Shown in pieces: positions 11,114 through 22,089 of a stretch of 64,000 nucleotides of DNA. Location of the stretch: NCBI GenBank assembly GCA_028023455.1, contig JAQFVV010000152.1, positions 1,798,001 through 1,862,000 of the forward strand, given 5' to 3'. The translations under genes and the position numbers were made by a program. How positions within the stretch are numbered: the first letter of the stretch is position 1; each line of letters starts with the position of its first letter. The notes beneath the pieces are model-generated. The model saw only the letters and a program-made list of their open reading frames with translations. It did not search any database and was not told where the DNA came from. The stretch is from Epiperipatus broadwayi (lineage: Eukaryota; Onychophora; Udeonychophora; Euonychophora; Peripatidae).

Positions 11114-11198
11114 AAGTATTCCATTATTTTCTCACCAAATATGGCTCTGTTTGAAAAGAAATTAGAGCCATTTTTGAAAAGAGAATAATGGAATACTT
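11114..11198. repeat. Hairpin with 35-bp arms
   Basis: 11114-11148 and 11164-11198 are inverted copies with about four mismatches; both outer ends are AAGTATTCCATTATT and the inner end is ATGGCTCT with a 15-base loop. Miniature inverted-repeat or precursor-like hairpin; no transcript evidence in the sequence. Confidence 0.65.
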
Positions 11199-11364
11199 AT
11201 TTAATTAAATTTCATAAAAAAGACGATGCTATTGTCCAATGTTAAACTTAGCTATATTTATGTATCTTGTTAAATTTGATATAATGAAATTGCAAGGTAA
11301 AACAATCATCTTTATTTTTAATATTTATTCTTAGCTTTATTTAATATTTCAATGTATTTACCTA

Positions 11365-11445
11365 TACTGTAATAATATATATATATATGGTATAATCAAA
11401 TGAAATACTGTAATAATATATATATATATGGTATAATCAAATGAA
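11365..11445. repeat. Exact tandem duplication, 41-bp unit, two copies
   Basis: The unit starting TACTGTAATAATATATATAT and ending ATAATCAAATGAAA occurs twice back to back with no visible difference, so it is recent. It carries an AT microsatellite inside each copy. Confidence 0.85.
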
Positions 11446-14400
11446 ATGTTCTTATAAATAAAACATAAGCTGGCCTAATGAGATAAAAATCAATGCAATA
11501 TATATTATTAGCAAATACAATAACTACTGTTAGTTTAAACAGGTTACGTTAGTGCTGTTGTAGAGAGGAGAATTTGAAAATTAAGTCTATGGAACATAAT
11601 TTAAATCACGACTTCCAATATTCAAATGTCATATGATCTCCTGAGTGATAATCGATTCGATTGATTCTTAGTGCTATAATAAATTTGGTGATTAATAGTG
11701 ATGGCACTTATTTTATTAGACAAACATGAATTCCAAAAAAAAAAAAATCCTTTATGCATTTGTGCATGCTTGCATATAGAAATATTTATTGCAGCTCAAC
11801 TTTCCATCATCTTTTTTTTAAAAAAATCGCTTTATACATAAGGGAATGTATGTGTGTACTGTAGATAAGAAATAAATGACTGATTAAAACACCTTAATGA
11901 ATATTATTCATCTTTCTATGTAAAAACGGAACTTTTTTCCGGATTTTGTATTTCCAGGATTTGTTTTTTTAATGGTTTTAAATACGAACAAACAGATTTT
12001 CAATTTTTAATACATTTTTAATTTAAATAAAAAATACTTGAGCCAAAGTTTAACGACTTTTTTTTAGTTTTAAATAAAAAAAATATTACTATTAATACTA
12101 TTAATTATGTCAGGAAATGTTATTTCCCATTTTAAAGGCGTACATTTAATTTGATGATTAAGCACTCTTTTATTTAATCAAATACAGGAGTGATTTTCAC
12201 TTAAAATTATTATTGAAACAAAAAAACTAATCTGTGTTTTATGTCTTTTTAAATAATTATAGCAAACTAATATTAAATGAATGAATAAAGTTAATATATA
12301 TAGTAACCTAATAAAAATAATAACTTTGTTCTAATTAACGGACATTTTATTTATATTATATGTAGTACCGGTTTGGATTTCCCAGTGAAATACTAAGTAT
12401 TTAAATAGGAATTTTTTTCAATAATTTAATTTTATTGCAAGTTAGCTTAACCAAAGCCTTATAATTAGATGTCAATTTAATTTATAAATTATTCCAAGTA
12501 CTTTTATAAGTCCTGAACATTATTAAAGCCTATTTCAGTATTTTCTGTATTAATCTAAACTAGTTTATAGTTGAGGTAATTTTCAAGTATTTAAACTAGA
12601 GATGTATTTTTTGTTTAATAAGAAGTTAGTGCTAAAATCTAGGATTGCTTTAGTATTTTAAAGTTTAGTGTTTGAATTAAACAGTAATAGTAATTAGGTC
12701 TAAATGTTAACATCAGATATTAATATTAAATTTAATTACTTATAAAAGAGCTTTCTTTTCAAATTAATTATTAATAAGAATACATTCATTCAAAATAATA
12801 TTATTAAGATTATATTGGTAAAAATAAAGGTAGATTAGTTTATTTAAAAGACAAGGAGTAATTTATTAATATTAAAAGAGTTGTTAATTTTCAAGTGAAA
12901 TAACTTGAGTATACATCCATGTGAGTATGCTTATATTTATTAACTTTAGTTTACACTTCTTTGTTTTATAATGTTGAATATCATCTTTAATACCTTTAAT
13001 TTAATTAAAATATTAAATTGAATTCTAGTAAACTTTTAATTTATTTATTAAATATAGTCTAAAATATTTATAAAAGAGTGATGTAATATTTTTTTCAAAA
13101 CAATATATTTTATTTTGTTGTATTTTTATTTTTACTGAAATGATTTTAGTTTCTTAAATAATTATTTTATGCAATATGTGTTAATTAAAACAACTGAAAG
13201 ACATGTAAATGAGTTCTATTTTTAGTTTTACTCTGCAGATACAAAATTTCCTTTAAACCTTAAGATGGGAAGATTAAAGGAAGTAGTAAAATGATATTTT
13301 TCCAACAATCAAAAGATATCACATGATTAGGAATATAAAAGATCTATATACACACATACACCAAATAAGACTATTGGACTATTGAACTTGTACCAAAAAA
13401 ACATATACCAAGGAGAAAGAAATTTGATTATAGCTCAACCACAGAATTAATAATAAGTTCAAGTATTTAAATTATTTTATTTTGTAAAATAATATGTATG
13501 TATCCTTAAGAAATCTTTAAATTCGGATACTAAAATTTAAGCTGAAGTCACTGACAATCGAAAATTCAACATTTTTGAAAAGGAAAAGCAAATAAACAAT
13601 TATTCACTCATGTTGCTGAAATATATCTGCTTGATACATCACAAGAGCTTCATATGGGCTTTCCCTGTTTACAAAACAATTTTTTATTTTCAATCTCATA
13701 TTTTCAATGAACTCCATTATAGATATAACATCATTTATATCTTAAGAATAAAATTATTGGAAATTTATATTTTATATTTATGACAGCACATTAATATTTT
13801 TAAAATGCTTATTTTAATATTCAAAGGAACAATGAAAAGCAATAAGCTTTAAAATGCTTTATTTTTCATAACATTTTGAAATATACTGTTTCAATATTCT
13901 TTGATAAATGGTTTCTCTTGGATAAATTTATTTTTGTGAATAAATGAACTAATAATCCTAGATTGGTGAACATGTTGTGGTAAATTTTAAAATGACATTT
14001 TAATTGTTTTTCATAATTAGTTATTTATTACATTTGCTGATGAAAAAAAGAAAATAATCACTTGCATATACTTTAATTTTATGGTTAAGATAAACTAAAT
14101 ATGAGAAAATGTCTTTTAAATCTATAAAATAAAGATTTGTCAGCTCACTAATATATTGTAAAGATATCATCCTAATATTGCCAGTGAATTACAATTAAAA
14201 ATTAAATGCAACCAACTTTAATAAAACCTATTTGGTCATATGTTTTGCAACTATTATTAATGCTGAAAATGGAACTGTGTAATCCTGTCCTCTTTCTTTC
14301 TGAAAGGAAACCTGCTTATTTGATCCCAGACTTCTATATTTACATATACCTTTTAAAATGAGTAAATGAAAGACCAGCTTAATACTATAACAAATTATTG

Positions 14401-14830
14401 GTACTTTGTTTACTTACTTATTTATTTAAATATTTTCATGAAATTGAATGGCCATCATTAATGTATCTGTGTGTGTTTATGTTTTAAGGAAATCTTATAT
14501 AAAATAACTTTAAATGCTGTACATTTATTTTAGATTGCTTTATTGTCAACAAATGGAGAAACTATTATTTATTTGCAGAATGATGTTCTCATGAATAATG
14601 AAATTTCCAGAATAAAAAACTTTTAGTAATATAAAGTTTCATAAACTGTTTATTATTTTGAGCTATAATTGTACACATTTATAATTTATATATTTTATTC
14701 ACTACTTTTATGTGCTCTAGTTTAACATATTCTACACATTATTTAATCATGGTAATATTCAGAAGTTCACATAGTATTGTATATTTTATTAATCCTGTAT
14801 AATGATTTTAATATTTTCCTATTTCAGAGT
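11446..14830. other. No feature recognised in about 3.4 kb
   Basis: AT-rich intron 1 sequence without persuasive ORFs, inverted repeats or known element ends. A minus-strand block at 13590-13658 has a good acceptor sequence in front of a short open stretch, but nothing supports it as an exon (see rejected items). Confidence 0.5.
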
Positions 14831-14835
14831 ACTCT

Positions 14836-15510
14836 TTGTTTTCTGTCATGAATGATTTACCAATTTTAGTGCAGGCCTTCAAGCACTTTTATACAGAAAT
14901 ACGCAACTGTGCAAGTTTGAAGCGGATAGAAAGAATAATATACATCTATACACCAAAGACCTACTACAAGCAGGCTACAAACTCAACACTATTAACAATA
15001 AAATTAAACAGTTTTATAAGAAAATCGTAGACAATAAAAATGATACTAAAACTCCATATATCACTCTTCCACACATACCTAAAATCTCCTACCAATTAAT
15101 TAAGGTTTTGTCCAATAAATTTAAAATTAGTTTTCATACACCCCCATGCACTAATCATCTAATCAATAACTCTAAGAATAAAATCAAATCTTCTCAGACC
15201 CCCCCATATCGTTTACAGCATATCATGCCCACAATGCAGTTGCCGGGCCATTTATTTTGGGGAAACCAAAGCAGGCATAATCAACAGGACAGCACAACAT
15301 AGATACACCTATAATAGAGCAAAGAAAAATAATGATAACTCATCAACATTCTTAGAACATTCCAAGAAGACAGGACATGTGTTTGAACCCTCCAACCCCA
15401 AAATAGTCAACATTGAGAAAAATGACATCAAGTAGAAAATTAGAGAAGCATACTTCATTAATGACAATAATAACACTATCAATAGATGGGGATACCTGCT
15501 TTGACATCTC
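14836..15510 (+). pseudogene. Penelope-like element (family C), RT-endonuclease linker and GIY-YIG domain
   Basis: With a few frame changes the plus strand reads from about 14900. It gives NNIHLYTKDLLQAGYKLNTI, then PYITLPHIPKISYQLIKVLS, then KFKISFHTPPCTNHLINNSK, then the GIY-YIG-type core VYSISCPQCSCRAIYFGETK (GIY as VYS, YIG as YFG). It ends in a tail with FLEHSKKTGHVFEPSNPKIV and IREAYFINDNNNTINRWGY before a stop near 15505. This is the standard order downstream of the reverse transcriptase in Penelope-like retroelements. The RT itself is absent (5' truncated). It is better conserved and more GC-rich than its surroundings, and it is clearly a different family from the copies at 1, 31, 48 and 60 kb. 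Sense strand opposite to the FABP gene. Confidence 0.8.
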
Positions 15511-15665
15511 CAAACATTGGACTATCTAGCTCATTTGCATATGCTTTGCATACTGCTTTGTTTCCTTGCCCTATTTCCTCATTCTGCATCTTGCATTACC
15601 GCTATGAATATGAGGCAAATGGCCTTAAAAGCGCTTAGCGCTTAATAATTTTTGGAATCTTTGTA
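15511..15665 (+). mobile_element. 3' untranslated end of Penelope-like family C
   Basis: The sequence after the endonuclease stop stays GC-richer than the background until about 15660, including GCTTTGTTTCCTTGCCC and the palindrome AAGCGCTTAGCGCTT (15629-15643). At 15599-15642 the order TATGA, GAGGC-AAAT-GGCCT, AAAA, GCGCTT faintly recalls a hammerhead core with stem II, but the CTGANGA box is not intact. The boundary is set by composition only. Confidence 0.4.
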
Positions 15666-16464
15666 GCTTCTCATTCAAGTGTTTCATACACTTTTTAATT
15701 AGTATATTGAATACTTATATGTAAACCAGTAAGATGGTATATATTCTTATTTTTATTTATTTCAGGCTATATTTTATTAAAGTAGATTTGATAAGATAAC
15801 TTTCTTATTGGTTTTATACATCAATTAATAATTATTATATTTATTAGGAGATAGTAGCATTAGTGGGTGTCATGTGTATTGCTTTAAGCTTACCTTGCCA
15901 ATTTATATTTCCAAAGAATAATAGCCTCATCTGCCTTTTGATGACATTGACTTTTGCTAGCACATATATTTTTATAAACAGATAATAGCCTTATCTTTTC
16001 ACATAGTACTTTTCCATGAATGGTAAGTATTTTCATATTTCATATTTGCATAAATGCTTTGTTTGCAGAAAGCCTTATTGTTTCTAAAATTTGTGATTGC
16101 CCATTCCCACTTTTCTCATAACTTCAGAAATGAAGAACCAGGATATTTATTTGCCCTCAGAATGTAGGACTTTTGGATTTATGCCATCACTAGGTTCATA
16201 GCCTTATTGATCTTTTTTTCTCAGAAATATCATATTTTGTATTGCAACTTTAGAGTGCACAATATATTTTTATTATTATGACAATTGATATGGTTGTTTT
16301 TTTTAAGAGTGTCATTATTCAGATTAGACTACTCCTAGTGTTGGTTAAAGATTATCCTGATGTGTAAAACTGTTCTGCTGTACTTTGACAGCATTACATA
16401 ATATGAAACCAATATTTACTTTATTTAAAATTTTAAAATTGTATTTATAAGCCTAAATAAATAA

Positions 16465-16520
16465 TATATATCATCATCATCATCATCCAGTATCAAGTCA
16501 CTGCTGGGTGGAATATTTAG
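16465..16520 (-). mobile_element. 3' tip of an RTE-type LINE
   Basis: A TCATCATCATCATCATC run followed by AAGTCACTGCTGGGTGGAA matches the 3' end of the RTE copy at 41146-41425 (CATCATCATC then CCACTGCAGGATGAAGG) in its minus orientation. Only about 50 bases remain. Confidence 0.55.
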
Positions 16521-17030
16521 AGTAACTCATTGTTTAGGACAATATTATAGTTTTACTGCATGCTAATGTGGAACTTCATGAAATAATGCATAGGTTAGTG
16601 AAATTTTTATCAGTTAGAAAGATATAGAATTATTGAAATAATGATTGTTAGTAAAACTTTATCAGGCATGAGAGTTTAAAACTTATATAATAATGCATGT
16701 GTTAATAGAACTTTTGTCAGTTAAGAAGTTATAGAAGTTGTGTAATAATAATATTCTAGATTAGTTTAAACTTTATTAGACAAAAAATGTAAAACTTTTT
16801 GTAACAATACTTGTATTCATAAGGTTTATATTGGTCCATCAAAATAAACAATGATTAGTTAACTTTTAATTCATTAATTTATTTGTTCATCATTTTAAAT
16901 GGAAAATTTTAAAATTGTATTTTTCCAATGTAGTAAAACTGCATTGCATTCTACTTAAATGGTGCATTTAAATTTTGTGAATTTTATACAGTATTATTGT
17001 TGAATTGTCTTATTGTAAATAAATGTTATA

Positions 17031-18355
17031 CACCCAAGTCTCATTTTATGTGGATTTTTTAATGTGATTTTGAAGTTATGTGATTCATGTTTCTTCTTAA
17101 TATCTTTGTATGCAGTTTTTTTTTATGTGATATAAATTATTAGATTAGAAGTCGAGCTCCAATAATATGCTATTACTTTAAGTATTGTAAATTTTGCACA
17201 CTCACACATCATATTTAAAGTAATAGTACATTATCGGAGTTCGACTTCCATCTAATAATTCCAATATTTTCAGCACTTTATAATAGTACTGTAATAGATT
17301 TCATGTAATAAAGAAGTTTATAATTCACTTAAAATCAGGATTTCTCCATTTTATTAACACACATTAAATTTTACAAGATTATAATGTAAATCTGTTCAAG
17401 CATTATACATGCATATAGTATGCATGTTGTTGTTTTTGCATTTTAAATCACATTTTATTTTTGCTTTTTAAAAATAGAGTACTAATCAATTTATCATTTA
17501 AGTGTCCGCAAGTTTATTTTTAAAAGGTGAGCAACAGTGGTGGGCACAATTAATAATTTAAAACTTATGTCATGTGATCTGAAATTAATTTGATATGAAA
17601 CAATGAAATTTGATTTTTAAATGGAATTGAAAATTAAAAAATTAAAGACAAAAATAAGAATTTAATTTTTAATTGTTAGTTTTAATTAAATTTTGCCCAA
17701 CAGTGGTGAGTAGGTATCTTTCTATTATTATAAATCTAAGTTCTTATTTTTATTTTAAACTTTTAGTTTATCCTAATGGAGAGAAAAAACACTCAAGACA
17801 AGGAATTTCTTTGAAAACAAAAATTTTAATTTTAGGTCGCTTAGCGACAGGGGAAGAATCAATAGTGATTAGAAAACATTTTAGTTTGGGTAGGTCAACT
17901 ATAAGAGCAATTAAAAAAAATTAAGTGTGTGCTAGTTATATTTCCTCTTGTGATGAATGTGATGTCTTACTAGTTCACAAACAAATCTGCATATCGTCAA
18001 ATAGCGATAATGATTAAAATACTGTACATGTATAGAAAATGTAAAATACTGTAAATTACATATGAAAATATATTGTTTTAAATAAAATTAAATACTGTAG
18101 TTAATAAAAAAAGTAAAAAGAGTTTGTTTTGTATTAATTTTTTTCAAATTTAAAATTTTTAGTCATATTTTATTTCCTTATTTTTTGATGTGAATTTTAA
18201 AGTAATTTTACATTGTTGCTTTGCTTTTATGCAATTTTTAAAAATTACAATATGTATCTCCCATTTTTCAAGGTAAGTTAAGTCTATTTTTGTGCAATTT
18301 CTTTTGTGTGCATTTTCTGAGGAACCTATCTACCACATAAAATGAGACCCAAGTG
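17031..18355 (+). mobile_element. Deleted pogo/Tigger-type DNA transposon, copy 1
   Basis: It is flanked by TA dinucleotides (17029-17030, 18356-18357), the target duplication of the Tc1/mariner-pogo superfamily. The terminal inverted repeats are about 24 bp: CACCCAAGTCTCATTTTATG on the left and the reverse complement CACTTGGGTCTCATTTTATG on the right. An internal inverted repeat at 17138-17262 carries GGAGTTCGACTTC / GAAGTCGAGCTCC. At 1325 bp it is too short for a full element; only the start of a transposase is left (17769-17924). A second copy of the family is at 57853-58984. Confidence 0.85.
17769..17924 (+). pseudogene. Tigger/CENP-B-type transposase N-terminus (Psq-like helix-turn-helix)
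   Basis: An open frame ending in TAA at 17924 encodes YPNGEKKHSRQGISLKTKIL then ILGRLATGEESIVIRKHFSL then GRSTIRAIKKN. The pattern of a basic start, SLKTKI, LxRLxxGE, a second helix and L(G)xSTIRxIKKN is the N-terminal DNA-binding helix-turn-helix of Tigger/Jerky/CENP-B proteins. The second helix-turn-helix and the DDE catalytic domain are missing; a weak continuation (SSCDECDVLLVHKQ) follows the stop. The fragment is flanked by the element's own inverted repeats, so it is a deleted transposon, not a host gene. Confidence 0.8.
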
Positions 18356-18357
18356 TA

Positions 18358-20259
18358 TTTTGTTATTAAGTTTTGTTTAGGGTCTCAATATTATTTTGTT
18401 CGAATATCATTTATTCAGAAATCTAAACATTATATAATTCATGGTGCAATTATATTTTATTCTAGTTATTCAAAGTATATTCACATAAATTAAAGATAAT
18501 ATATCACTTAGTTATAATGATTTATAAATGTTGAGAATGCATCTAAGGAACAAAATATTTAACAGGGGTTTTTTTTAAGATTTTTACTGATCACTATAAT
18601 TTAATTGCAATTGTTCAAATAATATCGCTCTTATAATAAACTTTTATTTGTTTCATTTAAGATTATTATCTGATTACCATAATTAATTGAAATGTCTAAA
18701 TCTCTAAGTAAAATTGGTTTAAGTTGTTAATGGAGTATTATGAGTGGTCATAAAATCTTTTATCCACTCTTGGTATTCAAGGATATCTTAGGAGATTATT
18801 ATATTATTCTAAATTAAGAGTTTATATGCATTTTATTTTAATGAAAATATTTTCTATTAAAATTGTGCTTAACATTATACTTAATAGCCATTTGATTTAA
18901 TTCCATCACCTCTTCTCTTTTTTTTATTTATATTACATTCTTACTATAGATGTAAATAAAATGCCAACTTTTGGTCAATTAAAATAATAAGGAAATTTGA
19001 AACATTAAAAAAACGTGAATTATAGAGTGTATTACAAATATTTATATGTTTAAAATAGAGATATATATAAGAAATAAGCTGTTTATCCTTTAAAAACAAA
19101 AACAATTTTAGTTAATAAAAAAAAAAAATTTCTTTTACCCCCCTCCCCATATTTTTTTTTCTTTTTTAAAATCTATCTTAAGGATGAACTGGCTAAAATG
19201 TATCTAATACTAATGCTAGAATATGTTTAAAGTTATATTGGAATAAAATATAAAAATATCTCATCATTTGCTGTTAAGTTTTTTCAACAGGTTGGTGGTA
19301 TATTTCTGTATTTAATTCAAATATAGTTTTATACATATTCTATTTTTTTATAGAATCAATTAAGGTTTTTTAAAGTTATTAAAATGCTTATTAATCCTTG
19401 TAAATTTAAAAATAGAAAGTTTATCATTGAAAAATTGTTAGTGAGAATAAAGAGTTTATTTCATTACAATTTAAGTCCTCAATTTATAAAATTGATTTTT
19501 AGGAATAGTTATTTATTGGATGCTATGAAAGTGGTCGGAAGAAATGCCTTCATTTAAATTCATTATTAAATAGTTCAAAACAGTCAATTGATAGCAAATC
19601 TATTCCTGGGTTAGTTTTTTTTTTTTTTTTGTGGTTATAAAATGCATATACATCATAGTAAATTAAATTTTAATGAACTAGTTATTTTTTAAGAGTAGGG
19701 TTAAAAGTACAATCATAACTCAACTTTTTATATTCATGAACTAAATACAGGTCATAAAATATTGCAGAGATTATCTTTTATTAAAAAAATGGATAAAAAG
19801 GAAGAGTAAAAGAAAGTGATAATAAATTTTCTTAAATTCAAGGTCATCAATCTCATGAAGACATCCTATGATGTTAAACAAAGTTGTTTTTTGCAGTGAA
19901 TGATGGGAGGGCTATTTTGTTTTGTATATATAAATTACGTTTAATTGAATTTTACTTAAAAATATCTATTTGTTAATAGATAAAAGCATGGTCATGAAAG
20001 AATTGTAGTGAAGGTTTGTTTTTGTGTATTTCCCATGAAAAAAAAAGTGCTGAATGTTTTACAAGACACTAGTTCACTTTATTACTAGAGTTTAATAACT
20101 TAACTCAAAAACAGCTATTACAAAAGCATGTTTACTTTATCAATGATAAAATTATCAGCTATATTGACATTACCATAGCAGAATAGATTTTAAAATGTCA
20201 TGTAAATTTTACAAGTCAAAATCTTCAAAGCATACTTACATTTTTATATCAGAAAATAA
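18358..20259. other. No feature recognised in about 1.9 kb
   Basis: AT-rich intron 1 sequence with homopolymer runs (poly-T at about 19615-19631, C-run at 19138-19147). No convincing coding or repeat structure seen. Confidence 0.45.
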
Positions 20260-20261
20260 AA

Positions 20262-20690
20262 TTACAAGTCATATGCCACATGACCTAATTTAACAAGCTT
20301 GTATTACAAATGTTATATAAAAAGCTTGTGTAAGATATGACTTGATTTCTTTATAATTTTATTGTTTGCTATTAAGGCTTTGGTAATTTTATATTGCTAA
20401 AGCCATTAATATATGGTGTATCTGAACTTAGTTTAGTCCCATATGGTTATTTAAGTTAGATGGTAGATTGGAAAACATATGAATGTCTGAAAATTTCAGA
20501 TTTTTTACTTAATAGTTATCTATTAGATAAAGTGCTGAAATTGTCCTGGTATTTTTAATCGAATGCTTGAATATCCTAGCACCTCACTAAGGAAGCCAGT
20601 AACAGAAACTAGTCTGGGGTTGGGAATTTTATGCAAAACTTGCTAAGAGCTTATTTGTGAACTCTTTATATAACATCAGAAAATAACTTT
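20262..20690 (+). mobile_element. Penelope-like (family A) terminal repeat with inverted junction
   Basis: 20300-20690 aligns with the family A repeat: TATTAAGGCTTTGG, TAAAGCCATTAATATATGG, AATGTCTGAAAATTTCAGA, TTAGATAAAGTGCTG, a ribozyme remnant, and AAGAGCTTATTTGTGAACTC. In front of it 20262-20300 (CAAGTCATATGCCACATGAC, AACAAGCTTGT) is an inverted piece of the same repeat, again giving the minus-against-plus arrangement. No ORF attached. Confidence 0.65.
20573..20626 (+). ncRNA. Degenerate hammerhead ribozyme
   Basis: Stem I block CTAGCACCTCA, core CTAAGGA in place of CTGANGA, GAAACTAGTC with intact GAAA and GTC, then TGGGGTTGGGA. Two core changes make it inactive by expectation; stem II no longer pairs well. 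Confidence 0.5.
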
Positions 20691-21164
20691 TACATCCAGA
20701 CACGGATTCACTTTAATAGCATTTACCTATTAAAAATAACTGAATTATGGTTCTTTGAAGTTCATGCAACATTCAGGCATTGGATGTGACAGAAATTAGC
20801 TTTGATCTCCATCCTAAACTTATGAATCTATCATTGTACCATTGTTCAAAATATTTACCTACTTATTTATAATCACTGTTAAAAAAATAAAACCCATCAC
20901 CTCTATATTTCTGATTGATATTCTATTAATCATAAAATTTATGTAAGTAGAAAAAAGATTGCATTACTTGCATTAATCAACTCTGTAACCTCAAAAATAT
21001 TCAAAACATCAGTGACAGGCCTGGAAAAAACTTCTTTGGATTTTTATAATCCTCAAGTTTTAATTAATAGACAAAAAATTCTAGATAATTAATAAATATC
21101 ATTGTCTTTTTGTGAATGTATACAATATGTATATAACACATCCACAAAATGAAATATATAACTT

Positions 21165-21385
21165 AATATACTGTATAGGTTTACACACCCCTGCACATAT
21201 ATATGTAAGGGATTCGAACTCAGACTTTCAACGACCCTCAATTCTCCATGCCATCTTATATTGCTGAGCCAACTGATTACACACACGTTGTAAAGATAAA
21301 TAATCAACAATAAAATCGTGCTAAACCAGCACTCACCAGTTGGTCCAGATTACCATCTCCACACATATATACAATCAGTGCCTAA
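21165..21385 (-). repeat. tRNA-derived SINE (family S), copy 1
   Basis: On the minus strand, TTGGCTCAGCAATATAAG (A-box-like) is followed by GAGTTCGAATCCC (a near-perfect B box). The outer part carries ATAAATAATCA, TAAACCAGCACTCACCAGTT, GGTCCAGATTACCATCTCC and CAATCAGTGC (plus-strand spelling). The same order occurs at 28355-28585, 30365-30845, 39560-39925 and, partially, elsewhere, so this is a dispersed SINE family. It lies 500 bp upstream of the FABP exon 1 splice donor on the intron side. Confidence 0.75.
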
Positions 21386-21894
21386 AAATTGAATAAAACT
21401 AAATGGCAAATAAATGTATTATTTAATTGTTAAATTAAATAAATATCTACTGGGTATCAAAACGCCTAGAGATTTAGAGCTAATTTTAAATAGAAATGCA
21501 ATATATGATTTTTAATTTATCAACAATAAAAATAGACGGTTGGTTGAGTTTAACGAATAATCAGCTTTCACTTTGATAGCTTTTCGCCAGCGTATTTTTA
21601 TACAGTTTTCTCAATCGAGATTTATTCCATATATTTTTGTCCACTAAAGATTATTTTTTATTATAAAGCAATTACTAATTATATTTTCTTACTTTATATA
21701 TTTAAAATTGCACATTATATAAAAAATTTAAATGTTTATCTCAAAAGTATAGCAATAAAATAAACTAGATAATTAAAGTTTTTTTTATTAACAAAAAGAA
21801 ACATCAAGTCTTCAAAATCCGTAAACAAACTGACAGTTATTCGAACAATAAATAGATGTAATAATCATTTTTAGTGTAGTAATAATTTACTTAC

Positions 21895-21964
21895 CTGTTA
21901 CAATAAGAAGATTTTCAAAATTATCACTTTTACAAAGTTTATATTTTCCACTGAAATCTGTCAT
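21895..21964 (-). CDS. Fatty-acid-binding protein, exon 1 (residues 1-24)
   Basis: The minus-strand ATG at 21964-21962 opens MTDFSGKYKLCKSDNFENLL then IVT and the first base of a Gly codon. A strong donor (ACAG|GTAAGT) follows. F-S-G-K-Y-K-L with N-F-E about nine residues later is the N-terminal fingerprint of cytosolic fatty-acid-binding proteins (first beta strand, then the lid helix). The exon has 70 coding bases and ends in phase 1, as in animal FABP genes (usually 70-73). Joined to exon 2 the reading frame is continuous for 83 residues. No signal peptide, as expected for this cytosolic family. The start fits because it aligns with the usual FABP start, and a TATA-like box lies about 85 bases upstream. 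Confidence 0.87.
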
Positions 21965-22025
21965 ATTTGTTATAGTTCTCACGATCAAGTTAACACCTTT
22001 CAAAATTAAGTAATGCAGAAGTGTC
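21965..22025 (-). other. Predicted 5' UTR of the FABP gene
   Basis: Between the ATG and the expected start site about 25-30 bases downstream of the TATA-like box. No upstream ATG is seen in the 61-base leader on the minus strand except within overlapping TA-rich sequence; the limits are inferred, not observed. Confidence 0.4.
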
Positions 22026-22048
22026 AATAAAGTTAATTATGAAACTGA

Positions 22049-22084
22049 CTTATATATTTTCGTGCGTGACAGATAGTGACGTCA
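22049..22084 (-). promoter_or_regulatory. FABP core promoter: TATA-like box and CRE
   Basis: On the minus strand ATATATAAG lies at 22057-22049, about 85 bases before the ATG. Twenty bases further upstream is the perfect cAMP-response palindrome TGACGTCA (22077-22084), the binding site of CREB/ATF-type bZIP factors. The spacing (CRE, TATA, short leader, ATG) is that of a compact animal promoter. Function is inferred from sequence only. Confidence 0.55.
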
Positions 22085-22089
22085 TTGAA

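Larger units (their letters stand above)
4753..21894 (-). other. Intron 1 of the FABP gene (about 17.1 kb)
   Basis: Bounded by GTAAGT at 21894-21889 (minus strand) and by TTGCAG ending at 4753. It interrupts a Gly codon after the first base, the standard phase 1 site of FABP genes. It is packed with repeats: a coiled-coil ORF remnant, hammerhead-bearing Penelope-like repeats (6.8, 20.3 kb), a different PLE fragment (14.8 kb), a Tigger element (17.0 kb), a SINE (21.2 kb) and fold-backs. Stretches without any recognised feature are 4753-5530, 8470-10590, 11450-14830, 15670-16460, 16520-17028 and 18360-20260. Confidence 0.8.

Noticed and set aside
13590-13658. Possible terminal exon on the minus strand with a good acceptor (TTTTGTAAACAG) and a short open stretch ESPYEALVMYQADIFQQHE then stop
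   Set aside because: It lies inside FABP intron 1 but does not resemble FABP exon 3 or 4, has no partner exon, and 20 codons of open frame is weak evidence.
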